Source: Melanocharis versteri
Taxonomy: Eukaryota > Chordata > Aves > Passeriformes > Melanocharitidae
Direction of reading: 5' to 3'
Assembly (NCBI GenBank): GCA_013397845.1
Contig: VZTG01001067.1
Location: 1,611,670 to 1,675,669, forward strand
Length of the DNA: 64,000 nt
Within the stretch, counting starts at the first letter, position 1. Each line of letters begins with the position of its first letter. The notes beneath the pieces are model-generated. The model had not been told where the DNA came from, made no database searches, and saw only the letters and a program-made list of their open reading frames with translations. This document shows, one piece after another, positions 13,801 to 27,930 of this stretch. The position numbers were made by a program, and so were the translations under genes.

Positions 13801-16689
13801 CTGCCTCCCACTTTTATGGGTTGCATTACTTTGATTTATTAACCTGATGAAAGAGTTGGAAGAGTAGAGGAAAACTGTCCATCTTCTCCTCTTCATTCTG
13901 TTGTCCATAGCAGGGAGAATCAGAGATGACCTGCAAGTCCTGCTTTCCTGTCAGGACTTGTGTCACAGTCTCAGCATGGTTGAGAGGGCAGTAAGGTGTA
14001 GCTTTATGATCATGTTCCTCTAAATAAGTATTGGGACAGCCAAATTCATTGACAGTGGCTTGCTTCAAGGATGAAAAGTGGCTTCAGCTCTCAGTTTTGC
14101 ATTTTGTGATAGTTTTATCTTTTCTAAGTGGGTTTGTTTATAATGTAAATCTTCTTGCATTTCCTACAGAGACACTATAATCTCAGCAAAGGAAAGCTAG
14201 TTATGAAATATTTTACAACTACTTCATAAATCAGGCAGCCTGGGATCAGTGGGATGGCAAAAATAGGATATATAAAAATGCTTCCCAATTAAGTCTGCTC
14301 ATTTCCAAAAAATGAAAATAGTCCATTGGTTCATTCCCCAATTCTCTTAGTGTATGGCAATATAAAATTTACTTTTAATTTCCATTTTCTTTGCAGAATA
14401 TCATTATGAGGTCACATTAAAAACATACAGCCTTGAGAGAGTAGTGCCTTCTACTGATGCCTGTAAGGGAGCTTTCTGTATCCAGGCAGGCACATCTGTG
14501 GTCTGTGGTTTCAAAACATTGCAAAAAATAAAGCTAAATGACTGCCATCATATTGCAATTACCCCTGTGGTAGAAATCACACTAGAAGTGTTTCACCTGG
14601 AAGAGCTGCTTTTCTTTTAAAAAAAACAAACCAAACCAGAAACCCACAAAAAACCTACCCCCATGTTGTGAACTAGATGTGAAACAATGGATACATTGTT
14701 TAGTCTACCCACTTAAATTCAGAAAAGGCTATTTACATATGGCAATACTTACTGCTCTGTATTGTCAGATTAAGAGTATTACAAGTAGGCTATCAATAAG
14801 CAATTTATAACCAGTAATGTATATACAACTCAAACATTAATAGTTCAATACTTTTTTTTGATTAATGCGTACACTAGATGCTTTCCGAAAAATTTATTTA
14901 ACCATTGTAGTTGTCAGTTCCATCCTTATTAGCATATTTTGCCAATAAAGCTTGAAATGGTAAATTAACTTTTCTATCCTTGAAATACCAGGAGTTTTTG
15001 TTTGATTGCTGTTGGAACAGTGAGGCATGAACAAAAAGTTAATAATCTCCACTAAAAATAATTTTAGAGGAATCAGGAAAGTCATATAAATTCTGCTTGA
15101 GGATGCAGGTTGGGATGCCTTGCTCTCCTCAGTGTGCAGGTTCCACTGTGTTCTGCTGAGTAGCTTAGACAAGCAATGGTTGAACAAGTCATTTGGGTTC
15201 CAATGCAGTGATTTTTCTTGCATCGTTATAGTGCTAATTTCTGAAGTTAATTTTTTATTGAGTAGGCTCCGGAGGCAATTGTAGACTCTCACTAAAACGC
15301 TGTGGGCTTTTTGTTTTTTCTTTATTTACTTTCAGTCTAGACCACATACTGTTTAAATTTCAAGTTTGTTACTTGACTGCTGAAGTCTTCCTTTTCTGTG
15401 CTCTTAGAAAAGAGGTTGCTTCTGAATGCAATTCTCAAATTAAAGCTTTTAAAGCAGCATTACAATTTGTGTCACTCTTACAGTGGTAGCACAAAAATCC
15501 AAATGGATCATGGGTATGGAGCGTTCACAGGTTTCTCTGCACATAGGAGTGGGCTGTCAGGACAGGGCAAAGGGTTGTCATATGGTTTCCTGTGCAGAAT
15601 ATTTTTCTAGGAAAGCCCTGGGGTGTTGCAGTCTGTCTTGTTCTTGAAAAAAAAAAATCACTTCAACAGAATCTGAAAGAAATCCATATGCTAGTTTGCT
15701 AAAATGGAAGCATCTTATTGAAGACATTTTGTAACACAGGTGGCTATTTTTCCTATTTTTATAGTTATATAATTTTCAAAATATGAGACATTACTGCAAT
15801 TATACGATCCAAAATTACTATACAGTGATGCCTTCTGTTTGCTTGTATTAAACTTACCTTTGAAGTTTACACAGTGATTCTCATGTGGTTTTCCCCAGTA
15901 CACATCTGGAAGCAAATTGTTTTGAACAGTTACTGACAATGGGTTGTCTCCCATTGGGAAATAAGAAAGAGCTTAGGTAACCTCTGACAGTGGACTGTGC
16001 TGTTCTTTGAGTGCCTCCTCATTAAGCATTAGTTGTGCTTGTATTGGCATTTCAATACCTGAATGGTTTATTACAATGTCTCTCAGGTAAAGAGAATTTC
16101 TAGAATGCCTTTTCCTTAATAAGTTTTTTGAATAAAATGTCTTACCCAGATTGAATTAACATGAGAAAAAAAACTCCTATACGTATTCATTTGTTTGCAT
16201 TTAAGATTCTTTGATAGTATATTCATAGTGTAAACATGCTGATGGTTTGCTTTTGGAACTTCAATGACAGTTTGATAACAAACCTGTGAGTAATTTTGTT
16301 ACGTGACAGACATTGTTCACCATAGACACTACTGTTTGTTGGAGTTTTTTAAACAATTCCACTTTTTTCTTTTTCAATTCATTTATCATATGTTTTTGAT
16401 GAGATTTGCTTATTTCCAGTGCTAGTTTTATGTCTAGTAACTTATTCCAATAAAACAACCCAAACACATTCCAAATCCAAACAATACAACTGTGTTGTTT
16501 TAATTATGGAGTAATTTTACATTTGTAATTATGAATGTATTTATTAAGTTGTTTTTGTGGTCATTGCTGATACAAATGAGTATAATGGTGAAATAAAAGT
16601 GGTCTAAAGATTTAAGTAATCTTCCTCACAAATGAATCAAGAAGGTATGTGTTGAAGATATGTTTTATCAATGCATATAGATAAATTAA

Positions 16690-16982
16690 GGGCAGATGTG
16701 AAGAGGGCCAGACTCTTTTTAGTGGTGCCCGGTGACAGGACGAGGTGCACAAATTGAAACACAGGAAATTCTGTCTGAATATGTGGTAAAACTCCTTTAT
16801 TTCGAGGATGACAGAGCACTGGAACAGTCTGCCATGAGAGAGTGCCATCTCCTTCTCTGGAGATACTCAAAACCTGTCTGGATGTGATCCTCTGCAACCT
16901 GCTCTGGGTGAACCTGCCTTACCAGGGGGTTGGACTGGATGATCTCCAGAGGTCTCTTCCAACTCTAACCATTCTGTGAAAC
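16690..16982 (+). mobile_element. CR1 LINE 3' fragment
   Basis: CR1 3' region in forward orientation: GTGCCCGGTGACAGGACGAG, GGATGACAGAGCACTGGAAC, GGGGGTTGGACTGGATGATC and the end CAACTCTAACCATTCTGTGA. Confidence 0.92.
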
Positions 16983-18464
16983 AACTGAAATGTTGCCCAT
17001 ATCAAAAGTAATGTGTGGTTAAGGAAAACTAAATCTTTGATCGCTTCTGAAAGGTTTCATCTGAAAATTATCAAAACCACTTCGGTAAGGAAGAATTTAG
17101 TCTTTCATGTGCGACAGCTTAAATTGACCAAGACCAAGAAAAAAAGTAGAACTGGTTTGTCCTGCCTCTATCTGATGTAATATTGTTACTGTGGTCTAAG
17201 AATTGCTGTCAGTGGTGTCCTTGTTTTATCCATACATGACATTCTTTTAACATTCTTTTAATAATCATTCTTGCTTTATTGTTTCTGCTGATGCTTTCAC
17301 ACATACTTGCTTCTGTTTGCACTTCATTCAGATTGATCTTGGTATTTCTGTTGCAGGTCTCCACAGACAAATCCCTAAATGGCTCAGGAAAGGATCCACT
17401 ACTTTTTCTTGCATTAAGGTCACAAGTTGAAGTGTGCCAAAACCCCTATAGTTAAATAAACAACAGCTTTTTCTTTGTTTCTGTTATCTTGGAAGACCTT
17501 TTGGATTTGTCATAGTAATTTTTGAGGGACTATTAAAATATGCACACTTTATCTTGCTCTTCATATTCCCCCTGAAGGTACAAAGTATGTCCATGTTTGT
17601 TTTTAAGGTAACAAGATTAATTATATAGTTATTACTGAAAATACTGCATCCAGGAAATGGAGGTACAACCTGAAGGGTTTTCATGTGTTAATGGACACAT
17701 TTTAGTCCCTTAATGGAAGAGCTGAAATCACTATAGATATTTGGCATATGTTTTTGTTGCTACTTTGTCTGCTGAAGTCAAGAGAAATAGCTGGGTTGTT
17801 TTTACTTTCTCCTTGTTTCCATGTGGCATAGAGAGATATGAAACATTTTCACCTGCTGACAGTGGATGACTCAGTACAAGAGAGGAGCAATTACATAAAT
17901 GTGTCATCCAAGCATTCCCAACCAGTGTGACATGGTAGTTTTTGTAGGAAAGCAAAAGGGAAAAAGTGGGTGAGAAATGCAAAAATACAAAAGAAGACAT
18001 ATAAGTAATACATGCCTTGGTTTGTAGCAGTAGATGGGCTGAATGTTTAATAAGCAGAGGTCAATGATACAGCAGCTAACATCTTGGTTATTTGTGGATT
18101 TGCTGCCTGTGTTACAACAAGAAATGTTGTTTTAGAGATGGCTGCAGAGAACAGGTGCAAGAACTGTGGAGAGCTTTGCTAACGAGCATGTGTTTGTATA
18201 TGTGTGTAGGAAAACACAGCAAGCTGTGAGTGATTTGATGCACTCACTTGCTGATTTGCCCCGATCAAACAAGCCACTACCTGTGTGCCGTGTATCCTCT
18301 TGGGTGGAAGAGGTAGGACATGCACATATGGCTCCTCTCCTTCATTTCTGCTGGAGGCTGCTGTCCTTTACAGGGTTAGCTGTATGCTGCAAGTGTCTTT
18401 AATTTTTCATTTAATTTTTGCATGCAGATGGCATGCAGATACAGGGTAGATCTTATCAGGTTGC

Positions 18465-18487
18465 ATATATATATATATATATATATA
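18465..18487. repeat. AT dinucleotide microsatellite
   Basis: An uninterrupted run of alternating A and T, 23 bases long, in the GPR176 intron. An 11-bp repeat (GCATGCAGATG type) lies just upstream at about 18420-18441. Confidence 0.95.
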
Positions 18488-21400
18488 GGAAGACAATGAA
18501 ATAATTTTTTAGTTTCAGAAAATAAAACTAGAAACTAATTTTATGTTATATTGTTCCAGCTTTTTATCATTTTTTCATATTGAAATCAATTTGATTTTAA
18601 TAAGCTAAGAGGCCTAAAAATTCCGTAAATCAGCAAAGAGATTCAGTTCGGCTGCATCTATCAGCAAAATACAAGTTTAAAATTACATACTGCATGCAGA
18701 TGATTGATGAGGGAGTTTGTGTCACCAGTACATGATAGGTCGTGCATTGCTGCACCAGTAACGTAACACACAGCAAAGTACTGGCAGTGTTATGGCAGGT
18801 CTCAGGGTACATTATCTTCTGCTGTGCCCAGCAATTTATGAAGTTGAAATGTGGATGTCTACTTGTATTTCTAACACTGGGGATGAAAAAGATACTTAAA
18901 GCAAAAATGACCATGTTCTCTTCCTCTGCCAGTATGGCAGTCATCTGGATTATTGGAAGGTTAAAAGAAAAGTTAAAAATTCTTTCCACACATCAGGGGT
19001 GTATTTGGGGTGACTGTTTGTTGGGCAGTTTTACAGCTTATCTTACTATCAGAACTATTGTGCTGCTAGACGGTGTCCAGACCTAGAATTCAAAAAAAAT
19101 TTCATATTCTTAAGGTCAAGAAAAAATTCAGTATTTCTCCAGTTTTTGTATCTTAATCTGGTTCCATTTACTACAGTTGATCCTGGGCACTTGCAGGTTG
19201 CTCTGGATTCTAAGCCATCAGTCCTAATAAGCTGAATTTCTGGCTTTTTTTAATTGAAGGGAAGTGTTAAGTACTAATACTAATTTTTTTCAGTGTTTCC
19301 TGTGAAGGCATTTGAAGATTGAAAAGCTGAGGCCCATTTCACTAAGCCCAGTGTTATTCTGGGTTTAACAGTGCTGTCTCACAGAGAATGGACCTGTGAA
19401 CTGTGTCTCGCTCGGAGGATTTTGAGCAACGAAAAGGGAATTCAGTTATGAAAAGAGTAAAAGAAAGCAGATTGGGAGTGGACAATACAGAAGTCCAATA
19501 GCTGAGTTCTGTAAGAGATGGCAGATTGTAAAAAAATAAGGGTGAGGAAATCTAAAGAGAGTCTCTGTCAACAATTTAGTCTGTAAGTGAAATGCTTGAT
19601 CAAAAAATTCTAAAATTATACTTCAAGCCTCTATATATTTTAAGAAAAAAGCAAACCAAATCAAACCAAACCCCACTTCTTGCATTCTGTCAGGCCAGAA
19701 ATGCCACCATCATCTTAACAGTGAAGCACCTTGCCTGCCCAGAGTTGTCCCATGGGAACACATCTCTTCTCTTTGACAGGTTGGAATAAATTTGATTTGC
19801 CTCCATAAAATCATATTTCTTCAGAGAAATGACACACTTTGGTAACTAAATAGAATATTTTTCCATGTGATTTTTTAATAATATTTGATTCAGGGTCATA
19901 CTGATTTTTTCAGTTTATAACTCCTGGTTTTTCAGATACGCATCAGAGTCCCCAGCTCTACTTTCTTATTCCTAGTGAGTACTGCTTGAGTCCATTCACA
20001 GGGCTGGGAGGAGCAGAGAGAACCATTCATTACAGTCAGCTGGCAGGGAGGGAAAAGGCTTGTTTCTAAATATAATGTACACATTTTAATAATATACATC
20101 CACTGCACAGGATGTATTAGGCATATGTAATTTCTGTCTGAAGACATCTGTGTTTGAAAAATGAAGAGCAAATATGCCCAGATGGTGACCTGGTGAATGG
20201 TTGCATGTCAAAACTATACAAAAAATGAAATTTTGTTTCTAGTAAACTGGCACTTGGAGAAAGGGAAGCACAGGCAAACTAATGCAGGAATGACGTCAGA
20301 TCTTTCTTAGTTGTATAGAGTAAAAAAAGTCACAGGACTGTGGGGGTCAGAAAATAATTTCTGCTCTATGAAATAGCTGTTAGTGTGGTGTCTTTCAGCT
20401 ACAAATTCCCTAATTTCAGCTGTAATGGGGGATGAAAATTGGTGCTAATGGGTAGGATTTTTTTTCAATCAAGAGTGCAAGGTAGCCTCAATTTCCAAAC
20501 AAAAGATAAAGTCTGTCTTCCAACTGCTAGTAATTACCACAGACTTTTAAAATTTTGCTCTCTGTTAAGTGTCATTCATTTTAAATTGTGTGTATGTCTC
20601 ATTTTTTCCTCAATAAGCAAGCCAGGGAAAATGAGCTACCCAGTAATGTAGTAAAATTAAAATTTTCCAGTTGGTTGTATAGGCTGCATAAATCTCACAT
20701 ATCCACTATACTACAATATGGCACAGCAACTAATTTCTTTTATAAGCTTTGTCTGAATATCTTGAGTGAACAACTAGAAAAGTACTGTATGCAGAAAAAA
20801 TAATTTTGCATAAGCATGATACTGTTGGACTGTGACTGCATTGCATTCTGGTCTAGCAGCATTTTGTATAAGGGTGGATATAAGGGTGAAGGCAGGAGAG
20901 AATAAGGTTCTGAACCGCACAGGAGGTCATCAGGTTGAGTGTGGAAGGTGGGAAGTTGCTCCTGCCAGCTGTTGATGGTGGAGCAGCTTACAGCCCAGGC
21001 CAAATGCTGGAGTTGCTCTAAAATACAATTTTTTTCACAGCCTGACAAGTGCAAAACTGTCAGTCTCCTCCTGGATCTGCCCTAGGCATGTCATGCAGAG
21101 ATGACAGGGGTCCTGCAGGTTCCTCCTAAAAGAACCTTGTTAGGAGCTAGGGCTGGCTTTCTAAACGAAGCATCTGTGATGTGAAAAGTCACATCTCTGT
21201 GACCTTATGCTCTTAATGGCACCAACATGCCTGCCTATGAATTACAGGTGCTTGTGGGAAGCCAGACAAAAAAGGAGCATTTGAAGAGCCACGTCTGCAC
21301 TTACACAGTGAGGTTACCAACAGAAGTGACTGTAGGCTCTCTGCAAACAAAGACGTACCAAGAGGCAGATAGCAGTGTTATTTAAAAGCAAATCTTAAAA

Positions 21401-23198
21401 CTTGCTTGTTTCCTGTGTTAAGACTGCTATTTGCAATTAGATTCATTCAGCACAGTGGTCAGGGTTGCTCGAGTAAATCACCTTGTTGCTTGACACAGTC
21501 CTCTCATGACAATACAGGTTCAAAATAGCCCTTTTTGGATTGCTTTATAAAACACAGAGACAATGGCAATTCCTCTTGTGCCAAGGATGGTGAAGAACAG
21601 ACAGACTGTCTGTTCAGAAAGATTACTGGCTTTGCTTGCATTCCAGGCCTTGTGGTGTTTCACTGGCAACATCAGATTTGCCCTCTGAGGGTGACTGGCA
21701 TGAAGCCTTGTGTGAGGTGGCCAGGGGGTTCACTAGATATGATCCTTTGTTGGCAAAGGAGATTTGGGATCCCAGACTTCTGCTAATGATTTCACATATG
21801 TTGATGATGTGGGCATCCAATATTTTTACCTCTTCTATATCTGTTCCTTGTATTCCTTTCTCTGTAGAATTGATCAAAACATTGGTCCCTATGTCATGGG
21901 GGACCCTCATGGAGATCATGTAAAATCCTTGGTTTAAAATATTTGGTTACATTTTTGTACTAAGGCTGGTCCCTTAGGCACTGTGATTCAAAAAGTTACT
22001 AACTTTAAAAAGACTTTATGTTCCTGTTATGGTTAGAGCAGTACATCTGGACATCCTTTTTTCAGTGTTTCAATTTCCTAGCTTAGGTTTGAAAGGTAAC
22101 ACTACACTTTGCTGCCATATTTTCCTGACGTGGGAACAATCCATGGTTCTGAAGTTACAGATGCAATATCCTTTAAACTTTTTTCCTTCCAAGGATCTTG
22201 AAGAGGTTCATCTTCTTTGAGAAGATTGGTTTTAAAATAGAGGCCAGGAATTCAGGCGAGTCAAGTGTACTTAAGCAAAATAAGTAGGTTTGATTATTTT
22301 CTTGATTGGCTGAAATGATCTTGATCGCTGTTGAAGGACCGTAGTTTATCAAAAGCGAGAAAATGATTGTTCCTGTCTAGAAATTCTTTCCATTTAGTGG
22401 GATAGGAAATACAAAAGGTGAGGTGGGAAAAAGTGGCAGGGGGTATGAAGAACTGGAAGATTACCAGTGCAATGCTTTTTTACCTTCCTTCAAATAAGCT
22501 TATCTGGAAGAAATACAAGTAGGAATACAAAACCATTAGCAGGATGCAGTTACTTTAGAATCTCCCTACAGACAATAAATGTATCAAATGCTAAGGACAA
22601 CAGTAAAAAAAAAGGTCACAATGGAAATGTATTAGTGATAATTTTACATAGTGATTCTGACATTAAAAATACCATCATATCATATAAGTTATGCTTGCTG
22701 TAAGTATAATTTAAAATTTCCTCATGTATGTTATCTACCTTTGCTCCACCTTCAGAGCAAGTCTCAGTAGCTGCTGCCAGTGGATTATGTAGGCAGGTTG
22801 TGGCCTTGGACTAATTCTAAGTGGTGCTGCAACAAAAGCCCGTGACTTACCTGTTCCTGCAAGGAAATCTTTGTTCACTCTCTGAGACTAAGCTGCTATG
22901 AACTAGCTCCTTCCATAAAATCTTTCCTACCTTGTAATTATACACTGCTGAGAACAGAAACTGCATAGACAAGTATCACACTTTAAATGAAAGTGCTTCC
23001 AATACAATTTAAATCTAAGCTGAAACACTCTGCAGGGAACTACCCTGGGCTAGGGAAATTCCTGTAAATTTTTGCTTTACTTTTATGGTCTTCTTTCATC
23101 TATAAAGGTTACTCCATCGGTCTCATGGCTACGCTTTTTCAAACTAAAATAAAAAGAATTATAAAGACTTGCAAGAATTTATCCATGCTTGATCAGGG

Positions 23199-23255
23199 TT
23201 TGGCCCACATAATATTCAGAGGTCCCTTCCAGCCTCAATCATTCTGTGATTCTTT
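23199..23255 (+). mobile_element. Short CR1 3' end fragment
   Basis: Only the CR1 3' end is recognisable: GAGGTCCCTTCCAGCCTCAA and TCATTCTGTGATTCTTTAA. Strongly 5' truncated. Confidence 0.75.
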
Positions 23256-23949
23256 AATAAATTTACACATTTCTTCAAGCTGTGTAAGCCAAAATGTATC
23301 CTGATATATCCATATTCTTTCTGGAGATGAATAGGTAAACATACATATTAATAAGAGGAGTATTTGATAGCTACCTATCATGGGTGCCAAAAATGTTTCC
23401 AATTAAGCACTTTTTTGGACTGTGGTTTGTCTTTTAGCAGAGTAAGTTCTGTGAAAAACACCTTCCTCAAAATACTTTAAAAAACAATACTAAAGAGTAT
23501 TGGAGAATTGGGAATGTAATCACTCTGGTGTTTCAACATGAGAATTTTTCCCATTCATCACATTCACAGAAACTGTGACTTTTTCAGTTAGTTTTTAATG
23601 AACGATTTTAATGGCTAAAGCCTAGTTTCTAACCTTTTTTGTGGCTTCCTGATTTGTTTTTTTCATAAAGAAGGCTGCCAGCTCCTTCCCGGTGACAATG
23701 CAGGGAGTGTGGGTGGGGTACACAGAGGCTCTCTGCTAGGAAGGATGGCTGGATTCCTGGAATCCTGCTCTGGAGGGAAGTGAGCAAGCAGAGGACGGCA
23801 GGTTGTGAGGAGGAGGATTTTGCTGGAGTGTGGAGTTTGTTTTGATTCAACTGTCTACTGAGTAAAGTTAACAAAAATGTAAGAAGATGGATGTCATACC
23901 CAGCGTATGGATTGAGTTCCGTTAATTAATCAACAAAAAGCAGTTTGTT

Positions 23950-23989
23950 TTTTTGGTTTTGTTGTTGTTGTTGTTTTTTCTTTTTTGGA
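23950..23989. repeat. GTT-rich simple repeat
   Basis: Five or so GTT units flanked by T-runs (TTTGGTTTTG to CTTTTTTGG). Low complexity only. Confidence 0.75.
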
Positions 23990-24644
23990 TGACTTCATGG
24001 CAAATGCTTTTCTTTAGATAACTGTCTCTCTGGTTTCCATGGTGATCTTCTGCTTGTTAAAGGTATTTTTAAGAATCTTTCACATTATTTGAAGTATTGC
24101 TCAGAGCTAGTACTTCAGGACTATCTCAGCTGTTGATGCCTGCATGAACACATTGTGTCTAACAGTGAAATTCAAGGGGTACAAATTGAAAGAGGAGCAA
24201 AAGTAATTTTTGCTGCTCTGAATCAGACTAATGTACTCTGATAACATTTCATGGTCAGAGAATGTTACTGTTTGCAGATTCAGTGAATTTGAACCATAAT
24301 AAAGGCTAGAAGGACTTCTGGGCAGCGTGCTGTGGTGAACCATTGTGTTTACTTTCTCAGTGTACTTCTGTGCAACTTAATGTAGTGTGTGGCTGCTTAT
24401 CTATGATGTTTCTCAATTAAAAAAAAAGTAGGGGATGACTGGAAACAACCATCTTTTCAATCTCATACGATAGAGTTGGTATGTAGTACATGGAGATTGA
24501 TTGAATGCTGATAGTTACGATAATAACAGGACAAAATGAACTCTGACTTCGCAGGCTTTAAGCATGTTTCTAATGTGAAAAGAGCTGCTTCTCATGCAGT
24601 GGTTACCTTTAATATTTCATATTTCCTTTTTACTTGGAGAAATG

Positions 24645-25050
24645 GTCAAAGGCACAGAGGGGAGCAGCTGAGGTTGCTTGGTTTGTTCAGCTTGGAGGAG
24701 AGAAGGCGGAGGGGTGATCTCACTGCAGCCAACACCTTCCTCAAGGGGGGCAGCAGAAGGGCAGGTGCTGATCTCCTCTCTCTGCTGACCAGCAATGGGA
24801 CGAGGAGATGGAATCAAGCTGCATCAGGGGAAACTCAGATGGGACATTAGGAAGAGGTTCTTCACTGACAGGGTGATTGGTCATTGGAACAGGCTCCCCA
24901 GAGAAGTGGTCACAGCACCAAGCCTGACAGGGTTCAGGGAAGGTCTGGATAATGTTCTTAGTCATAGGGCTTAGTTGTAGGCAGTCTTGAGAGGAGCAGG
25001 GAGTCAATGAACCTCACTGGGCCCCTTCCAACTTCAGCTATTCTATTCTA
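24645..25050 (+). mobile_element. CR1 LINE 3' fragment
   Basis: Forward CR1 with part of the ORF2 3' end and the 3' UTR: TTGTTCAGCTTGGAGGAGAG, GGGACATTAGGAAGAGGTTC, GGAACAGGCTCCCCAGAGAA and CTGGGCCCCTTCCAACTTCA near the end. About 400 bp long. The open frames on both strands here are shadows of it. Confidence 0.93.
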
Positions 25051-26093
25051 AGCTTGATATTTATGTCCTGTTCTGTCAGCCTGTGTACTGAGAAGGTTGT
25101 CAAATAATGTCAGGTGTTGTAAGGGTTTTACGTAGACACAGCTCACTCTCTTAGAAGACCAAAGATATGCTTTTCCTTTTTAAATGAATCTTTCTGCATT
25201 AGTGGTGTAACTTGGCAATACGGGATATGCTTTGTGACATGTGATCATTTATAAATGACACTCATGTCCCTGACAGGATTGACTTCTAGGAAATTGCAAG
25301 ATGCTGCATTTTCCAGCTGCTTTTTCACTCCAGTTTTTCTTTAATGCTTCCCAGCTAATCAGTACAAACCCCAAAGGAAGTTTGGATCCAAGGTTATGTA
25401 GCTCTAGACCAGTTATCCAGCAGACACCCTTCTGAAACTAACCTATGGTAGAAAATGACAGCTTTGCCCACTGTAAGGATGTGCAGCAGCCCAGCACAGT
25501 TTTAACCCAAGGAGAATAAATTTTTCCCACGTTCATCAGTGAATGACTAATACATGGAGAGTGGAAAAGAGCCTCTAGACATTGTGAAAAGATTCAGAGC
25601 ACAACTGGTATTCAGAACACAACTGCTTGTTGAATTGCCTTGTTGCCTGCAACAGTGTTATCCTCTTCCATGGAAAGGAGTTGCTGGGGAAAAGCGAGGA
25701 ACAATGAAATGGAAAACATTTGCAGTTTTGTTCCAAAGCTTCTTATATTTAATGTCATGCAAAGTTTCTGGTGTAATTTTTCCTCTGCTTTGGGACGCAT
25801 GAAGGGAAATACTAGATTTGAAGGCATCAGCAGAAAGACCTACAGGTCTAAAAGCTGATCTGGTTCATTAGAGCAGTTTATTAATAGGTAAATTACAGTT
25901 GCAAATGAAAAAGTAATGTTTCCCTGAGGGATATTCCCTGACTAATTTTCCAGTGTCCCGAGTGGACACTTCTGTCTACTTATCCATTTTTGCCTTTCAG
26001 GCTCTGACTTTATCTGTTTAAAGAGTTCTTACTCATCTTTGAACCAATACTTTTTTTTTACACTTAATTCTTCCCGTTTAGGATCAGTCAGAA

Positions 26094-26163
26094 CAGAGCT
26101 AATTTCATTCCCTTGACTGATGATGTTACAGAGCTAATTTCATTCCCTTGTGACTCTCTGATG
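26094..26163 (+). repeat. 35-bp tandem duplication
   Basis: CAGAGCTAATTTCATTCCC begins at 26094 and again at 26129. Both units end in a GATGTTA-like segment, with a small insertion in the second. Intronic, no function inferred. Confidence 0.85.
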
Positions 26164-27499
26164 TTAAAATGACAATATGACATAATTTGTAGAATTAATT
26201 CAACAGCTGAGAATATATTTTTATTAATATTTCAGAAGCCTCTAGAGAATTAATAAAAACATTTCTGATTTATTTTAGTTTTCCATTCTTCATTTATAGG
26301 TGAAACTTGCTTGGGAATTAAGGTTATAAAATCAATGCAAATGAAACGAGATGAAAGATCTAAATTAATTTAAAACAAATTAACAAAAACACACAAAAAA
26401 GCCTGTTCTCTCCTCTCTCCAGGGCATTGTAAAATATTACTATTAGAAGTACTTTTTAATAGCTGGAGAGTTGGAGATATTTTTGAAAGCAAGTGGTTTG
26501 ATTGACTGGGTATCCCCTAGCAACTTAGAAGGCTTTAAATACAACTGACTGAATACTGCCTGAGGAATACATTGTCAAGCCCAAAGCACCTGCCAAAACC
26601 AGGTGATGATTCCTTTCTTTAAAATACATCAGACAGTAGAGATGTAACTCAATATTTTGTCAGTATCAAAAAGGAATTTGCATAAGACACATAACACAAT
26701 ATATAGAAAATTGAATCCCAGATGACATTCAAGTACTGCAGACCAAAATAGGAGGTCTGTGAGGTAGATTTTAAAATTAATATTGTATGCCTCCGTTGAA
26801 ACAGTGCTGTTTTATCAAGAAGCAGAACTAGACTTTTTGCTGGTTCTTGGTACTTGCCACTTGGTATACACATTGGCCATGTGAACAAGAATGTGATCTT
26901 GCTGGTATTTTATGTAGACAGCCATAGGAAAACTCTACTTGGCACATAAAAGCTTGGGGGTTTTTATTGATTGGAGGAGAAATCAAAGCAAAGAATGATA
27001 GTGTCAACAGAGAGAACTGTTGGGGGACTGCAGCTGCTTTTTCCTATCTCAATCAGCAGCTTAAGATGCTGTTTTCTCTCATTATGTCTATTTGTAGGTA
27101 ACGCTAACAAATCTGCCACATAAATCAATTACACTTCAACTCAAAAGAACTTCTGGTAAGTGTCAACAATATAGAGTATCCACAACATGGCTGTTGATAT
27201 GGTCTGCAATAAGAACAATCTAACTTTGCTTGGAGGTGGGAAGCTAAACTCTACTTTGCATGCTGTTCAGCTTCAGAGAATAAATGGAGTTGTCTTGTCG
27301 AGCAGTATTTGTATGCTGGTAGCTATGCTTTGACTGATCTGGTGGTACTGCACAGGACAGCTTTGGGAGAAATAAAATAAAGGAGAAGAATAATGCCTGT
27401 GAAGTCAGGGCTGGAAAGCTGGGACCAGGTTACATGATGTTGGTACATGATGTTATATGAGCGTGCCCCACTCAGCTGTGCTAGCAGAGATCCTGCCTC

Positions 27500-27930
27500 C
27501 ATAGATCAGAGGGCTGAAGCACTCGATCTAGACAGGCTGAAGAAGTTGGGGTTGTTCAGCCTGGAGAAGAAAAGGCTCCAGGGAGACCTCACTGCAGCCT
27601 TCCAGTACTTCAAGGGGGCTACAAGAGAGCTGGAGAGGGACTTTTTACAAGGGCATGTAGTGATAGGACAAGGGGAAATGGCTTTAAGCTGAAAGAAGGC
27701 AGGTTTAGATTAGATATTAGCAAGAAATTCTTTACTGTGAGAGTGGTGAGGCACTGGAACAGGTTGCCCACAGACCCTGTGGATGTCTCATCCCTGGATG
27801 TGTTCAAGTCCAGATTAAATGGGACTTTGAGCAACCTGGTCTAGTGGAAGGTGTCCCTGCCCATGGCAGGGGGGTTGGAAGGAGATGATATTTGATGTCC
27901 CTTCCAAACCATTCTATCATTCTATGATCT
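27500..27930 (+). mobile_element. CR1 LINE 3' fragment
   Basis: Forward CR1: TTGTTCAGCCTGGAGAAGAA, GGAGACCTCACTGCAGCCTT, GGCACTGGAACAGGTTGCCC, and the 3' end CCCTTCCAAACCATTCTATC with ATTCTATG repeats at about 27915-27928. It lies about 1 kb upstream of GPR176 exon 2. Confidence 0.94.

Noticed and set aside
21535..21923. Overlapping open frames of 80-98 codons on both strands
   Set aside because: Neither frame resembles a known protein or has gene context; opposing frames of this size suggest chance.
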